Shown: positions 8,916 through 17,600, numbered from the stretch's first letter. The stretch is DNA of 64,000 bases from G963677325 sp963677325 (GCA_963677325.2 CAXXGM010000014.1:248001-312000), one strand, 5' to 3'. A program made the numbers and translations. The notes: generated by a model from the letters alone, not told the origin.

Positions 8916-9154
8916 AACGTGAGTTCGATCTAAGGAATGGATAACCTGATCTGTCGAAAACACCTCAGTAGAAATGGTCGAGGGAGAAAAATTTACCTAA
9001 TTACCTAATTAAATCAGGTAATTAGGTTGGTGAAAGGGTAAAATCAATCCCTCTACTGAGGTGTTTTTTTTTTAAAGATTAGGTTATCGAAGACAACATT
9101 AACGCTCAAACAATCAAGCACTGTCTTATCCATTGCTTAGATCGAGCTCAGGTT
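8916..9154 (-). repeat. MITE-like element copy 3 (239 bp), inverted
   Basis: Reverse orientation relative to copies 1 and 2, and nearly identical to copy 2 (differences in an A-tract length and one T/C). It is bounded by a perfect 7-bp duplication AAATCAT at 8909-8915 and 9155-9161, the best evidence here that the family transposes. It sits 21 bp after the pepO stop. Confidence 0.9.
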
Positions 9155-9164
9155 AAATCATAAT

Positions 9165-9199
9165 AAAAAGGGGATGCAATCAAATTGCATCCCCTTTTT
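9165..9199. terminator. Bidirectional intrinsic terminator
   Basis: Stem AAAAGGGGATGCAAT / ATTGCATCCCCTTTT with a 3-nt loop and A/T tracts on both sides, between the convergent pepO and nagB. Confidence 0.85.
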
Positions 9200-9256
9200 A
9201 TTTATGGTCTCCTCAAAGTAGCCTTCTTGGAATTCGTCTGAAATTCCAGGGATTCA

Positions 9257-10090
9257 CTACCACCCAAGATTATTACTATCTATCCACAAAGACTCCGGAT
9301 CAATGTATTTCCCTTCAATATCCTTGAAATATTTATAGGTTCCGACTTTAAGTTCAATGGTTGAATCTTCGTCACAAACAATGATCCCGTTAGGATGTAA
9401 TTGAAGAGCAGATATGGTCCACATATGATTAATACCCTTCTCAATAGCCTGATGCAGGGCCCTCGCCTTGTTATGCCCGGTTACAAGTATCAGCACTTCC
9501 TTTGCATCCATGACAGTTCCAACTCCAACGGTCAGAGCCACTTTAGGCACAAGATTGATATCATTGTTAAAAAAACGGCTGTTCACCACGATGGTGTCTT
9601 GATTCAAAGCTTTATCCCTTGTGCGTGATGTGAGGCTTGAACCCGGTTCATTAAATGCAATATGACCATCAGCGCCTACTCCCCCCATGAAAAGATCAAT
9701 CCCGCCTACGGCTTTCATTTTATTTTCATAAGATAAACATTCCGCTTTCAAATCAGGGGCATTACCATTTAATATATTGACATTTTCAGGCTTGATATCA
9801 ATGTGCCTGAAAAAATTATCCCACATGAAGGAATGATAACTTTGCGGATGCTCTTTGGGTAAGTTCACATATTCATCCATGTTAAAAGTAATCACATTCT
9901 GAAATGAAACCTTTCCTTCGCGATAAATCTTTATCAATTCCATATAGGTCCCCAGCGGAGTGCTTCCGGTTGGCAATCCAAGCACAAAGGGCCTCTGACG
10001 TGAACGATTAACTTCATTGATCCGTTTTGCAATATAAATTGCCGACCACTTTGAAACGCTATTTGCCTCAGGCTGAATAATTAATCTCAT
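9257..10090 (-). CDS. nagB: Glucosamine-6-phosphate deaminase
   Basis: Converts glucosamine 6-phosphate to fructose 6-phosphate and ammonia in amino-sugar catabolism, in the cytosol. The 277 residues align colinearly with the E. coli enzyme: the catalytic residues fall at Asp72 (FNMDEYV), Asp141 and His143 (GADGHIAFNEPG) and Glu148. The phosphate loop is GLPTGSTPLG (38-47). Monocistronic, with a TATATTTG box on the minus strand at 10159-10166, about 70 nt before the start. It is the family-typical length, with a short C-terminal extension. Confidence 0.95.
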   Translation of the reverse strand: MRLIIQPEANSVSKWSAIYIAKRINEVNRSRQRPFVLGLPTGSTPLGTYMELIKIYREGKVSFQNVITFNMDEYVNLPKEHPQSYHSFMWDNFFRHIDIKPENVNILNGNAPDLKAECLSYENKMKAVGGIDLFMGGVGADGHIAFNEPGSSLTSRTRDKALNQDTIVVNSRFFNNDINLVPKVALTVGVGTVMDAKEVLILVTGHNKARALHQAIEKGINHMWTISALQLHPNGIIVCDEDSTIELKVGTYKYFKDIEGKYIDPESLWIDSNNLGW

Positions 10091-10612
10091 AACATAAAGA
10101 AACTTGGTTGATTTTCAAAATTCGTTAATTTTTTGAAACATTCAACATAAAATCATTCCAAATATAATCTCCTGAAGAAAAAACATAGAGAGCGTTCAAA
10201 TTTCTTTCAAACTATGTTGAACTCTCTTCAGGATTCCGGATTGTGTGTATTTCAGCGCCCCGGGAATAATTAAGGTCATACATATTCAAGCCCTCCTGAC
10301 TTTTATTCCCGGGAAACCCTGAAAAGGTTTAATTTGAATAACCGTGGGTGTAACCCACGGAAAACAAGAAAAAGAAGACTGCAACCCGGAAAGGGTTGAA
10401 CAGTTTTGTATCCTGATAGGATTAAATTTAAACAGGTTCTTAACCTCTGTCTGAAAATTTAACATGATTACTCCGAATAAACTTTTTAGAAATTACTGGT
10501 AGTATAGATTAATAGTGTTAATTTTACCCATTTAAATAAAGCTGCAAATAAGAAATTCAATATTTGCTTGTAAAAGCTTGTAAATTACGATGTATCAATT
10601 AATATAGATCTT
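10091..10612. repeat. Intergenic palindrome cluster between nagB and kdnA
   Basis: This 522-bp gene-free stretch holds a set of short palindromes between about 10255 and 10400: CCCGGGAATAA with TTATTCCCGGG, CCGTGGGTGTAACCCACGG, and AACCCGGAAAGGGTT. The last unit recurs inverted at 49677-49698. The nagB promoter box is at 10159-10166. No ORF or recognised riboswitch is present. These look like small repeated hairpins of the type common in Bacteroidota intergenic DNA. Confidence 0.6.
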
Positions 10613-11809
10613 ATGGCGGGGACTGAACTTTTCGGTGAAGAAGAACGGAAAGAAGTGATGGAGGTGCTGGAAACAGGAATTTTGTTTCGATACAATCACG
10701 ACGCTCAGCGAAATGGCATTTGGAAAGCTAAAACTTTTGAAAAGGAATTTTCTCAATATCTGGGAACAAAACATACACATTTCTGCGCCAGCGGCAGTGC
10801 CGCCGATGCAATAAGTCTTGCCTGCTGCGGAATTGGTTATGGCGATGAGGTGATCGTCCCTCCTTATACTTTCATCGCTCCCATTGAGGCTGTAATGATG
10901 GCGGGGGCTATCCCGGTTTTTGGAGAAATCGATGAAACACTTTGCTTAAGTCCTGAAGGGATTGAAAAAGCAATCACCCCGCGGACAAAAGCGGTTCTGA
11001 TCGTCCAGGTCTTTGGTTCAATGGGAAGAATGGATGAGATAGTTTCCGTATGTGAAAAGCACAACCTGATCCTCATTGAAGATGCGGCTCCCGCACTGGG
11101 AGGAAGCTACAAGGGCAAAATGCTTGGCAATTTTGGTAAAATTTCCGCCTTTTCTTTCGACTTCTATAAAATTATTACAGCAGGAGAAGGTGGGGCCATT
11201 GCCACCAATGACGATGAAATATACGATAAAGCGCATAAATATTCTGACCACGGTCATGATCATATCGGGAACAATCGTGGCGGCGAACAGCATCCTATCC
11301 TTGGCTTTAATTTCCGGGGTAGTGAATTGGGAGCCGCCGTGGCGCTGGCTCAGCTAAGAAAATTACCCTACATGATCGAAAAACAAAGGGCTCATCAGGA
11401 CGTACTGAGAAATGTAATTGTGGAATTTGATGAAATCTTTCCACGATATGTCCCCGATGAAGATGGAGATTCGGCCACTTTCCTATCCTTCTTCCTTCCT
11501 GATGCGGATAAAGCAGCGAAGACTTTTGACGAATTTCAGAAAGCCGGTCTGAGTGCATCCTATTGGTACCGGAATAATTTCCATTTCCATCGTCAGTGGG
11601 GTCACTTGAAAGAATTAAAATCAATATTCAACTTGCCCGTCATGATGCTCAAAGACGTACCTGATTATAAAAACCTTCAGGTCCCTAAATCCGATGCGAT
11701 CATGCAGCGACTGATGATGACTCAGATCATGGTAAACTGGACCGAAGAAGAAGTCAATTCCATTGCAGAAAAAATGAGGTCAGCTCTGAAAAATGCGCTG
11801 AAGAAATAA
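10613..11809 (+). CDS. kdnA: PLP-dependent DegT-family aminotransferase, probable 8-amino-3,8-dideoxy-Kdo transaminase
   Basis: This 398-residue fold-type I aminotransferase of the DegT/DnrJ/EryC1 group has Asp157 (IEDAAPALG) to hold the pyridine nitrogen, Lys186 (SFDFYKIIT) for the Schiff base, and GEGG 191-194. In the Kdo8N pathway known from Shewanella, KdnB oxidises Kdo at C8 and KdnA aminates the aldehyde. Here the next gene is an iron-type alcohol dehydrogenase and the third is KdsA, which is why I assign KdnA and not a generic sugar aminotransferase. It is the first gene of the cluster; 150 bp separate it from kdnB. Confidence 0.82.
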   Translation: MAGTELFGEEERKEVMEVLETGILFRYNHDAQRNGIWKAKTFEKEFSQYLGTKHTHFCASGSAADAISLACCGIGYGDEVIVPPYTFIAPIEAVMMAGAIPVFGEIDETLCLSPEGIEKAITPRTKAVLIVQVFGSMGRMDEIVSVCEKHNLILIEDAAPALGGSYKGKMLGNFGKISAFSFDFYKIITAGEGGAIATNDDEIYDKAHKYSDHGHDHIGNNRGGEQHPILGFNFRGSELGAAVALAQLRKLPYMIEKQRAHQDVLRNVIVEFDEIFPRYVPDEDGDSATFLSFFLPDADKAAKTFDEFQKAGLSASYWYRNNFHFHRQWGHLKELKSIFNLPVMMLKDVPDYKNLQVPKSDAIMQRLMMTQIMVNWTEEEVNSIAEKMRSALKNALKK

Positions 11810-11959
11810 GAGAGTAAAAGTGAAAAAACAAAAAAAACAGGTAGAATGAAATAGAAGCGAGAAGATGTGAAGGTAGTTCTATCAGTAGTCTGCAGATCAT
11901 CAATCGTCAACTACCGCTTTATTCTCTGATTTATTAACAAAAAATTCGATAAGTAACAT

Positions 11960-13036
11960 ATGTTTAGAAATTTAAAGGCAGTCGGGCGTGTTCTCTATGG
12001 AAGAAACAGCTTTTCCCAATTAAATGACCTTATGGAAGAATTACGAACCAATGAAGATTCATTCGTCGTTTTTCTCCTGGACCATTATTTTGAAGGAAAA
12101 GAATTTCAGAAAAGAATTCCGCTCCATCCCGGGGATTACCTCAAAATAATCGATGTAACGGATGAACCTAAAACAAAAACAGTTGATGCTATTGTAAAAG
12201 AGATCAAGAACCATGGCAAAAATTTGCCTGTTTCAGTGGTTGGTATTGGCGGCGGAACAGTGATGGATTATGCCAAAGCGATCCGTCTCATGCTCACCAA
12301 CGAAGGTTCTTCCTCCGAATACCAGGGTCTGGATCTCATCAAAAACAAAGGCGTTCATTGCACCGTGATTCCTACTATTTCCGGGACAGGTGCTGAGGTT
12401 TCCATGACCACAGTTTTAACCGGCCCGGTAAAGAAACTTGGAATAAAGGGCAATTTTACCCCTGCCGATCAGCTGGTAATCGATCCTGAACTTATAGCCT
12501 CCGTACCTGATCCTCAGAGGTTCTACACCGCTATGGACAGTTACATTCACAACATAGAAGCTTTAAACGGTAACAGAAAAACGGTAATGGGCACCTCTCT
12601 CGGAACGGAATCTCTGAGACTCTGCCGGGAAATTTTCCTCAGCAAGGACAGCCGTTCACCTGAAAATGATGAAAAACTGATGATCGCTTCTTATCTTGGC
12701 GGATTATCATTAACCTATTCGGAAGTCGGCGCCTGTCATGCCATCTCCTACGGATTGGCAACAGTTCTGGGAATACACCATGGAATAGGGAATTGTGTTG
12801 TTTTCAATCAGCTTGAAGAATTTTATCCTGAAGGGGTCAAAGAATTCAAGGAGATGATGAAATTAAGTAATATTGAGCTTCCAAAGGGCGTTACAGCTCA
12901 CTGCACATCCGAAGAAATCGACCGGATGATCGATGTAACCCTGACCCTTACTTTCATGTGGCAGCATATCTGCGGCCCGGAATGGGAGAAAATCATTACC
13001 CGTGAAAAATTGCGCGGACTTATAATGAAAATGTAA
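11960..13036 (+). CDS. kdnB: Iron-type alcohol dehydrogenase, probable Kdo 8-oxidase
   Basis: This 358-residue group III (iron) alcohol dehydrogenase has the nucleotide loop GIGGGT (95-100) and the metal ligand set Asp193, His197 (AMDSYIHNIE), His260 (GACHAISYG) and His274 (IHHGIGN). In Shewanella KdnB oxidises the C8 hydroxyl of free Kdo before transamination by KdnA. Position between kdnA and kdsA supports that role over general alcohol oxidation. It ends 10 bp before kdsA, so they form one transcript. Confidence 0.82.
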   Translation: MFRNLKAVGRVLYGRNSFSQLNDLMEELRTNEDSFVVFLLDHYFEGKEFQKRIPLHPGDYLKIIDVTDEPKTKTVDAIVKEIKNHGKNLPVSVVGIGGGTVMDYAKAIRLMLTNEGSSSEYQGLDLIKNKGVHCTVIPTISGTGAEVSMTTVLTGPVKKLGIKGNFTPADQLVIDPELIASVPDPQRFYTAMDSYIHNIEALNGNRKTVMGTSLGTESLRLCREIFLSKDSRSPENDEKLMIASYLGGLSLTYSEVGACHAISYGLATVLGIHHGIGNCVVFNQLEEFYPEGVKEFKEMMKLSNIELPKGVTAHCTSEEIDRMIDVTLTLTFMWQHICGPEWEKIITREKLRGLIMKM

Positions 13037-13046
13037 AACGCCAGGG

Positions 13047-13886
13047 ATGAAGAAAATAGTTAAGGTAGGAAACATTGAATGCGGAGCAGATAAGTTGTTT
13101 CTCATTGCCGGACCATGCGTGGTAGAAGATGAGAAGACGATGATGGATACCGCCGAATTCCTTGTCAAACTCTCTGGAAAGTTGGATTTACCATTAATTT
13201 TCAAATCATCTTTTCAAAAAGACAACCGCAGTTCCATTGATTTCTACTCGGGTCCCGGAATGAAAGAGGGCCTTGCAATACTGCGGAAAATCAAAGAGCA
13301 GTTCAATGTTCCTCTGATCACTGATATTCATTATCCCGAACAGATAGAACCCGCGGCTGAAGTGGTTGATGTCATCCAGATCCCGGCTTACCTGGTAATG
13401 CAGACTACCTTGGTGGTCATGGCTGCCAAAACCGGGAAGGCTCTTAATTTAAAACACGGTCAGTTTCTCGCTCCGGAAAACATGATCAAGCCCGTGATCA
13501 AAGCAGAGCAATCAGGAAATACAAACATCATGGTCACCGAGAGAGGTTATACATTCGGATATAATGATCTTGTCGTTGATCCCCGCAGTTTTTATCACTT
13601 ACGCTCGACCGGTTATCCGGTAATTTTTGACGTGACGCATTCCATTCGGAAATATGGGATTCCAAGTGCAGACCCCAAAGGCGGATCACGGGAATTTATT
13701 CCAACTCTCGCCCGGTCCGGAGTGGCTGCAGGAATTGACGGTTTATTTATCGAGGTTCATCCCGATCCATCCCGTGCTCTTTGCGATGCCGCCAGCCAGA
13801 TGTGTATCAGTGATGTGGAAGAATTCCTCAAACCGCTGATGGAAATTCACAATATTGAAGTAAAATACAGACCAAAATATACTTAA
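13047..13886 (+). CDS. kdsA: 3-deoxy-8-phosphooctulonate (Kdo-8-P) synthase
   Basis: Condenses D-arabinose 5-phosphate with phosphoenolpyruvate to give Kdo 8-phosphate for lipopolysaccharide core synthesis, in the cytosol. Motifs are AGPCVVE (21-27), FKSSFQKDNRSS, RGYTFGYNDLVVDPRSF, DVTHS and FIEVHPDPSRALCDA. Cys24 in AGPC, together with the later His, Glu and Asp, is the ligand set of the metal-dependent class of the enzyme. Length of 279 residues is normal. It lies in a tight operon with kdnB (10 bp) and the transaldolase-CBS gene (14 bp). Confidence 0.95.
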   Translation: MKKIVKVGNIECGADKLFLIAGPCVVEDEKTMMDTAEFLVKLSGKLDLPLIFKSSFQKDNRSSIDFYSGPGMKEGLAILRKIKEQFNVPLITDIHYPEQIEPAAEVVDVIQIPAYLVMQTTLVVMAAKTGKALNLKHGQFLAPENMIKPVIKAEQSGNTNIMVTERGYTFGYNDLVVDPRSFYHLRSTGYPVIFDVTHSIRKYGIPSADPKGGSREFIPTLARSGVAAGIDGLFIEVHPDPSRALCDAASQMCISDVEEFLKPLMEIHNIEVKYRPKYT

Positions 13887-13900
13887 ACAAATTCATTGAT

Positions 13901-14926
13901 ATGGAATTTTTTCTTGACTCAGCTAATATGGCTGAAATTGAAGAAGCCCTGAAATTGGGAATCATCGACGGTGTGACAACCACACCGACTTTTATGCATA
14001 AAAACGGGATCACGGATATTGATGGGGCCATTATTAAACTGTCAAAAATGGTGCCGGTGCTGATGATCGAAGCTTTGGGCGAAACGGCCGATCAGATTGT
14101 TGATGAAGCGCACCGGCTGTTAAACCTGGGTCTCGATAAGAAAAAAACAGTTTTTAAAATACCCGTCAATCTGGAGGGAATTAAAGCTTGCAAGAGACTT
14201 CACAATGAAGGATTCTTAGTCAATATACATTTGGTTTACAACGTTCAGCAGGCTTTCATGGCATTGACAGCCGGCGCCAACTACGTGTGTGTTCTCGTAG
14301 GACGCATGCAGGATCAGGGACATGACGCCCTGGCTCTGGTAAAACAAATTGTAACGATCATCAGGGACTATAAATATGACTGCAAAGTGATGTTCTCCTC
14401 CGTAAGATATCCTGAACATGTAAAGGATGCTTTGGCGCTGGGTGCACAGAACATTACCCTTCCCTGGAGCATCATGAAAAAACTGGCCGATAACCACCTG
14501 ACTAAAATCGGAACAGATCAGTTCTTTCAACATACCCGCTTGATGACGGTTCAGGTCAAAGATGTAATTTCCAAAGCAAATCCCGTCGTAGACAACGATT
14601 GTAAAGTTCTGGATGCCCTTCTGAAGATGACTGATTCCGGAATGGGCGCTGTATCGATTGTCTCCAAAGAGGGAAAACTCACCGGCATTTTCACGGACGG
14701 CGATCTCAGACGGCAGATGCGTAAATTGGGAGAACATATCCTGACCGCTTCCGTCGGCGAATGCATGACCGCTAATCCGCTTTCCATTGAAGCTGACGCC
14801 TGTCTTCAAAAAGCAGCGGATATCTTCAATGCCAATCAGGTAGATAATATCATCGTTACAGACAATGGTCAGCCCATTGGTATGCTCGACATCCAGGATC
14901 TGGTAAAGCTCGACCTGATGAACTAA
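13901..14926 (+). CDS. Transaldolase/fructose-6-P aldolase-like domain fused to a CBS pair
   Basis: 341 residues. Residues 1-215 are a small transaldolase of the TalC/FSA type: FFLDSANMAEIEEAL, then the Schiff-base Lys86 in TVFKIPVNLEGIKA and AGANYVCVLVGRMQDQG. Residues ~220-341 are two CBS domains (GKLTGIFTDGDLRR and the end PIGMLDIQDLVKLDLMN) that closely resemble the CBS tail of KdsD, the arabinose-5-phosphate isomerase. KdsD normally has a SIS domain in front, which is absent here. Fourth gene of the Kdo operon, so a role in supplying or controlling arabinose 5-phosphate is a reasonable inference. The reaction is not proven. Confidence 0.85.
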   Translation: MEFFLDSANMAEIEEALKLGIIDGVTTTPTFMHKNGITDIDGAIIKLSKMVPVLMIEALGETADQIVDEAHRLLNLGLDKKKTVFKIPVNLEGIKACKRLHNEGFLVNIHLVYNVQQAFMALTAGANYVCVLVGRMQDQGHDALALVKQIVTIIRDYKYDCKVMFSSVRYPEHVKDALALGAQNITLPWSIMKKLADNHLTKIGTDQFFQHTRLMTVQVKDVISKANPVVDNDCKVLDALLKMTDSGMGAVSIVSKEGKLTGIFTDGDLRRQMRKLGEHILTASVGECMTANPLSIEADACLQKAADIFNANQVDNIIVTDNGQPIGMLDIQDLVKLDLMN

Positions 14927-14949
14927 TAAAAAAATTACATATCATCTTT

Positions 14950-14986
14950 AAAAGGCAGAATGAATTGATTCTGCCTTTTCTTTTTT
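14950..14986 (+). terminator. Intrinsic terminator of the Kdo operon
   Basis: Stem AAAGGCAGAAT / ATTCTGCCTTT with a 6-nt loop followed by a T tract, 24 bp after the last stop codon. Confidence 0.88.
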
Positions 14987-15033
14987 AGCTTTCATTTTAA
15001 GCTTCATCCCTATACCTTCTCCGTATTTCCCTC

Positions 15034-15087
15034 GTAGTTTATTCGTATCTATACAAACAATGTACGAATAATCTACGAATAAACTAC
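15034..15087. repeat. 14-bp perfect inverted repeat with TACGAAT motif
   Basis: GTAGTTTATTCGTA (15034-15047) is the exact complement of TACGAATAAACTAC (15074-15087), with a further TACGAATA between them at 15063. Non-coding. Related-looking motifs occur at 42671-42704 and in the repeat pair 22005/58972. Confidence 0.6.
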
Positions 15088-15222
15088 TTTAAAAGTATGA
15101 GCAGAAGTACTTCTTGTCTTCCGCAACTTATAGTACCTGATATATTCCAGTATAACTAAATGATGATTTCCTTCCGGAGAGGAATAATTTCCTGAGGGAT
15201 AAGAATGGCCGCCAAAGAAGGA

Positions 15223-16869
15223 TCAGTTTTTAATAACTTCCCCAATCACTTTACCGGTTGTGGTGTTTGGAGGTGCAATTCCTATCAAGGCAGAAATGGT
15301 GGGGACAACGTCTGTAGCATTGGTTCTAAGGAAAGTAGTCCCTTTTTGAATTCCGCCTCCGTACCAGACCAATGATACCTGGCTGTTTTCAGTATAATCA
15401 GCAGGAAGATATTTATCTTTAGGCATCCATCCATCTTCATATTTTATAATTACGTCACCTGAGCGTTTGGGATAATAGTTATTCTGAAATGCCTCAAGAG
15501 GGCCGCCTCCAAGAAAATTATCAGCTTCTATTTCATAGGCTGCTTTTGCAAAGGCAATTCCTTCAAATTGATTCAGAAAGGTGGCGACATCAGCCTGTAT
15601 ATCATGAAGATAAACTTTTTTCTTATCAATCAGATCATGATTCAGGTAGACATTTTGATTGGCAAAATTTTCAATCCATTCACCTGCTCCGTATTTTATA
15701 TTCAGGTACGATTTGAGTAAGGCCACAGAACTTTCAGGATTGAAATTACCCGAATTCAGCCTGAACCGGTCCTTCAGATAATCTGATGAGTAGGAAATAC
15801 TTGTAAGACCTGTCAGGTAAACAAGAATATTCTGAGTACCATATCCATCTTCGATGTATTTAAGGAGTTCGGCAATATCCTTATCCATCCTGAGGTAAAT
15901 ATCTTCCATTTCAACGGAAAAAGGGCCAAAAGAATAACGCTCGTAATCCATTGAAGAGAATACAACCGTCAGCAGATCAGGATATGTGTCATAACCCAGT
16001 TGTTCTTTAGGAATCATTTGAATGGCTAAATCCTTCACCATGGTATTTCCAAAAGGAGTTGCTTTTAGAATTTTATAATTTCCTCCTGATTCTTTTTTAA
16101 GTCTTGTGAGATTGTAGGGAAAAGTATTATACTTACCCAGATATCCCGGCTCTTTATATTTAATATCATTTGCACTTTCCTTATAAGAATCTGCATCCTG
16201 CAAAGTAGTCCATGATGTGCCAATATAATAATCTGCCATTTTCAACTCATTGTAATCAAAAGCCCACTTTGGAAATGATTGCATATAATAGGAACTTGAA
16301 ATCATTTTCCCGGAAGCCTGATCCAACCAATAAGCTCCGTCGGCTGAATGTCCGGCTGCAAGAATGGCTGACGGCCCATTCAACGCGATACTGAACACCC
16401 TGGACCGGCCGTTTGAAACTATTTTCAACCGGTCACCCAGGGTCTGTGACATCAGTTTTGATGCAGACCTGTTGCCTTCTTTTGAATCGGCCCCCACAGT
16501 TGTAAAATAGTCATCGTTTATACAGTTGATCTCTTTCTTCTTTAAGCGATCTATCCAAAAATCATTCACAATACCATGATGAGAAGGAGTAGTACCAGTG
16601 GAAAGAGTAGCTATATTCACCGATGGCCGCTGCAACAAATTATCAAAATGATGATTGGCACACACAAATCCTTTTGAAAAAATACGCTGAAATCCTCCGG
16701 CACCAAATTTATTCCAGTAACGATCAATGTAATCCGGATTCATATCTTCAATAACAATGCCTACGATTAGTCGTGGGGCATTTGCAGAAACACTGGTGTG
16801 TCCCTGGGAAAAAAGATAAACCGGCATCAGAAAACCAGCAAGAATTAATAACAGCTTTTTACTCATCAA
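15223..16869 (-). CDS. PafA-like alkaline phosphatase homologue, predicted catalytically inactive
   Basis: 548 residues with a signal peptide (LLLILAGFLMPVYLFSQG), so exported. Overall it follows the PafA-type phosphatase: APRLIVGIVIEDMNPDY, GDRLKIVSNGRSRVFS, AGHSADGAYWLD, RMDKDIAELLKYIEDGYG. The metal site is eroded: the first Asp is Glu41, the nucleophile Thr region reads RPSVNIA (Ser83), DxxxH is DYERY (Asp308 kept, His to Tyr312), and the ADHG block is GLTS (Asp-His to Leu355-Thr356). The late GxxH block also lacks His. I compared with PafA from memory. Likely a non-enzymatic binding or scaffold protein, or one with a different activity. Confidence 0.8.
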   Translation of the reverse strand: MMSKKLLLILAGFLMPVYLFSQGHTSVSANAPRLIVGIVIEDMNPDYIDRYWNKFGAGGFQRIFSKGFVCANHHFDNLLQRPSVNIATLSTGTTPSHHGIVNDFWIDRLKKKEINCINDDYFTTVGADSKEGNRSASKLMSQTLGDRLKIVSNGRSRVFSIALNGPSAILAAGHSADGAYWLDQASGKMISSSYYMQSFPKWAFDYNELKMADYYIGTSWTTLQDADSYKESANDIKYKEPGYLGKYNTFPYNLTRLKKESGGNYKILKATPFGNTMVKDLAIQMIPKEQLGYDTYPDLLTVVFSSMDYERYSFGPFSVEMEDIYLRMDKDIAELLKYIEDGYGTQNILVYLTGLTSISYSSDYLKDRFRLNSGNFNPESSVALLKSYLNIKYGAGEWIENFANQNVYLNHDLIDKKKVYLHDIQADVATFLNQFEGIAFAKAAYEIEADNFLGGGPLEAFQNNYYPKRSGDVIIKYEDGWMPKDKYLPADYTENSQVSLVWYGGGIQKGTTFLRTNATDVVPTISALIGIAPPNTTTGKVIGEVIKN

Positions 16870-16883
16870 TAGAAAATTTGACC

Positions 16884-16913
16884 CAAATGTAATGACATCA
16901 TTCGAGAGGTCAA
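16884..16913 (-). promoter_or_regulatory. Bacteroidota promoter for the PafA-like gene
   Basis: On the minus strand TTG (16911-16913), 19 nt spacer, TACATTTG (16884-16891): a full match to the TTG / TAnnTTTG pattern, 14 nt before the first ATG. Confidence 0.75.
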
Positions 16914-16938
16914 AATGATTTTAACATTAACGTAATGA

Positions 16939-17439
16939 TCATTTCCATTGTGAATATGGATGGCAGGATAAATACGAATTATAGTAATGTAAATCACCGG
17001 TAACTTCCTCCCCTATCCAGGGAGGTATTGAAAAAGATTCTTCCTCTGATGAAAGTTCAATTTCGGCAAGAATCAGTCCCTGATTATCTCCAACAAATTC
17101 ATCAATCTCCCAGGTTTTGCCTTTCCATTCAATTTTAGAACGCCTCTTTTCAACAATTTGATTCACACACAAAGAGAGTAAATCACTGGCATCTTCCAAT
17201 GGGATGGAATATTCAAACTCTTTTCGGCTCATGCCATTATTCTTCCCCTTTATGGTAATAAAACCTTCTTCTCCAGCTATCCGGATTCTCACCGTACGTT
17301 CTCCGTCAGCCAGGATGTATCCCTGAGAATAGGCCACAGGATGGGAAAATTCACGCCATCCCTCTCCTTTCAGTAAGAATTTTCGTTCAATTTCTATACT
17401 CACGTTTTGACGATTAATGAATAATTGTCCTGAATTCAA
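16939..17439 (-). CDS. CYTH domain protein (class IV adenylate cyclase / triphosphatase fold)
   Basis: 166 residues with the CYTH signature EIERKFLL (16-23), then TVRIRIAGEEGFITIKG, EFEYSIPL and a C-terminal acidic strand LAEIELSS, which build the triphosphate tunnel. Bacterial stand-alone members are usually inorganic or thiamine triphosphatases; adenylate cyclase activity is less likely but possible. The track start adds 13 residues before VSIEIERKF; a GTG at that Val is a plausible alternative start because family members begin just before EIERKF. No CHAD domain follows. Confidence 0.85.
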   Translation of the reverse strand: MNSGQLFINRQNVSIEIERKFLLKGEGWREFSHPVAYSQGYILADGERTVRIRIAGEEGFITIKGKNNGMSRKEFEYSIPLEDASDLLSLCVNQIVEKRRSKIEWKGKTWEIDEFVGDNQGLILAEIELSSEEESFSIPPWIGEEVTGDLHYYNSYLSCHPYSQWK

Positions 17440-17561
17440 TTTTTAATCAAATTTATGTATAATGTTTTACAGAAAAAAAATGTATCCCCCTCTTCATCAC
17501 AAAATAGTTTTAAAATACTTCAGGATTCCTGAAAGTCCTAATATTATAATTATTTAAAATG

Positions 17562-17569
17562 TAAATTTG
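17562..17569 (+). promoter_or_regulatory. Candidate -7 box for the outer-membrane protein gene
   Basis: TAAATTTG, 31 nt before the GTG start; no clear -33 element. Confidence 0.45.
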
Positions 17570-17600
17570 TTAGCTGACGTAAAATAAAAACATTGAAATT

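Noticed and set aside
14216..14809. 197-residue open frame antisense to the transaldolase-CBS gene
   Set aside because: It lies wholly inside a well-supported gene and its product has no recognisable features; a shadow frame.
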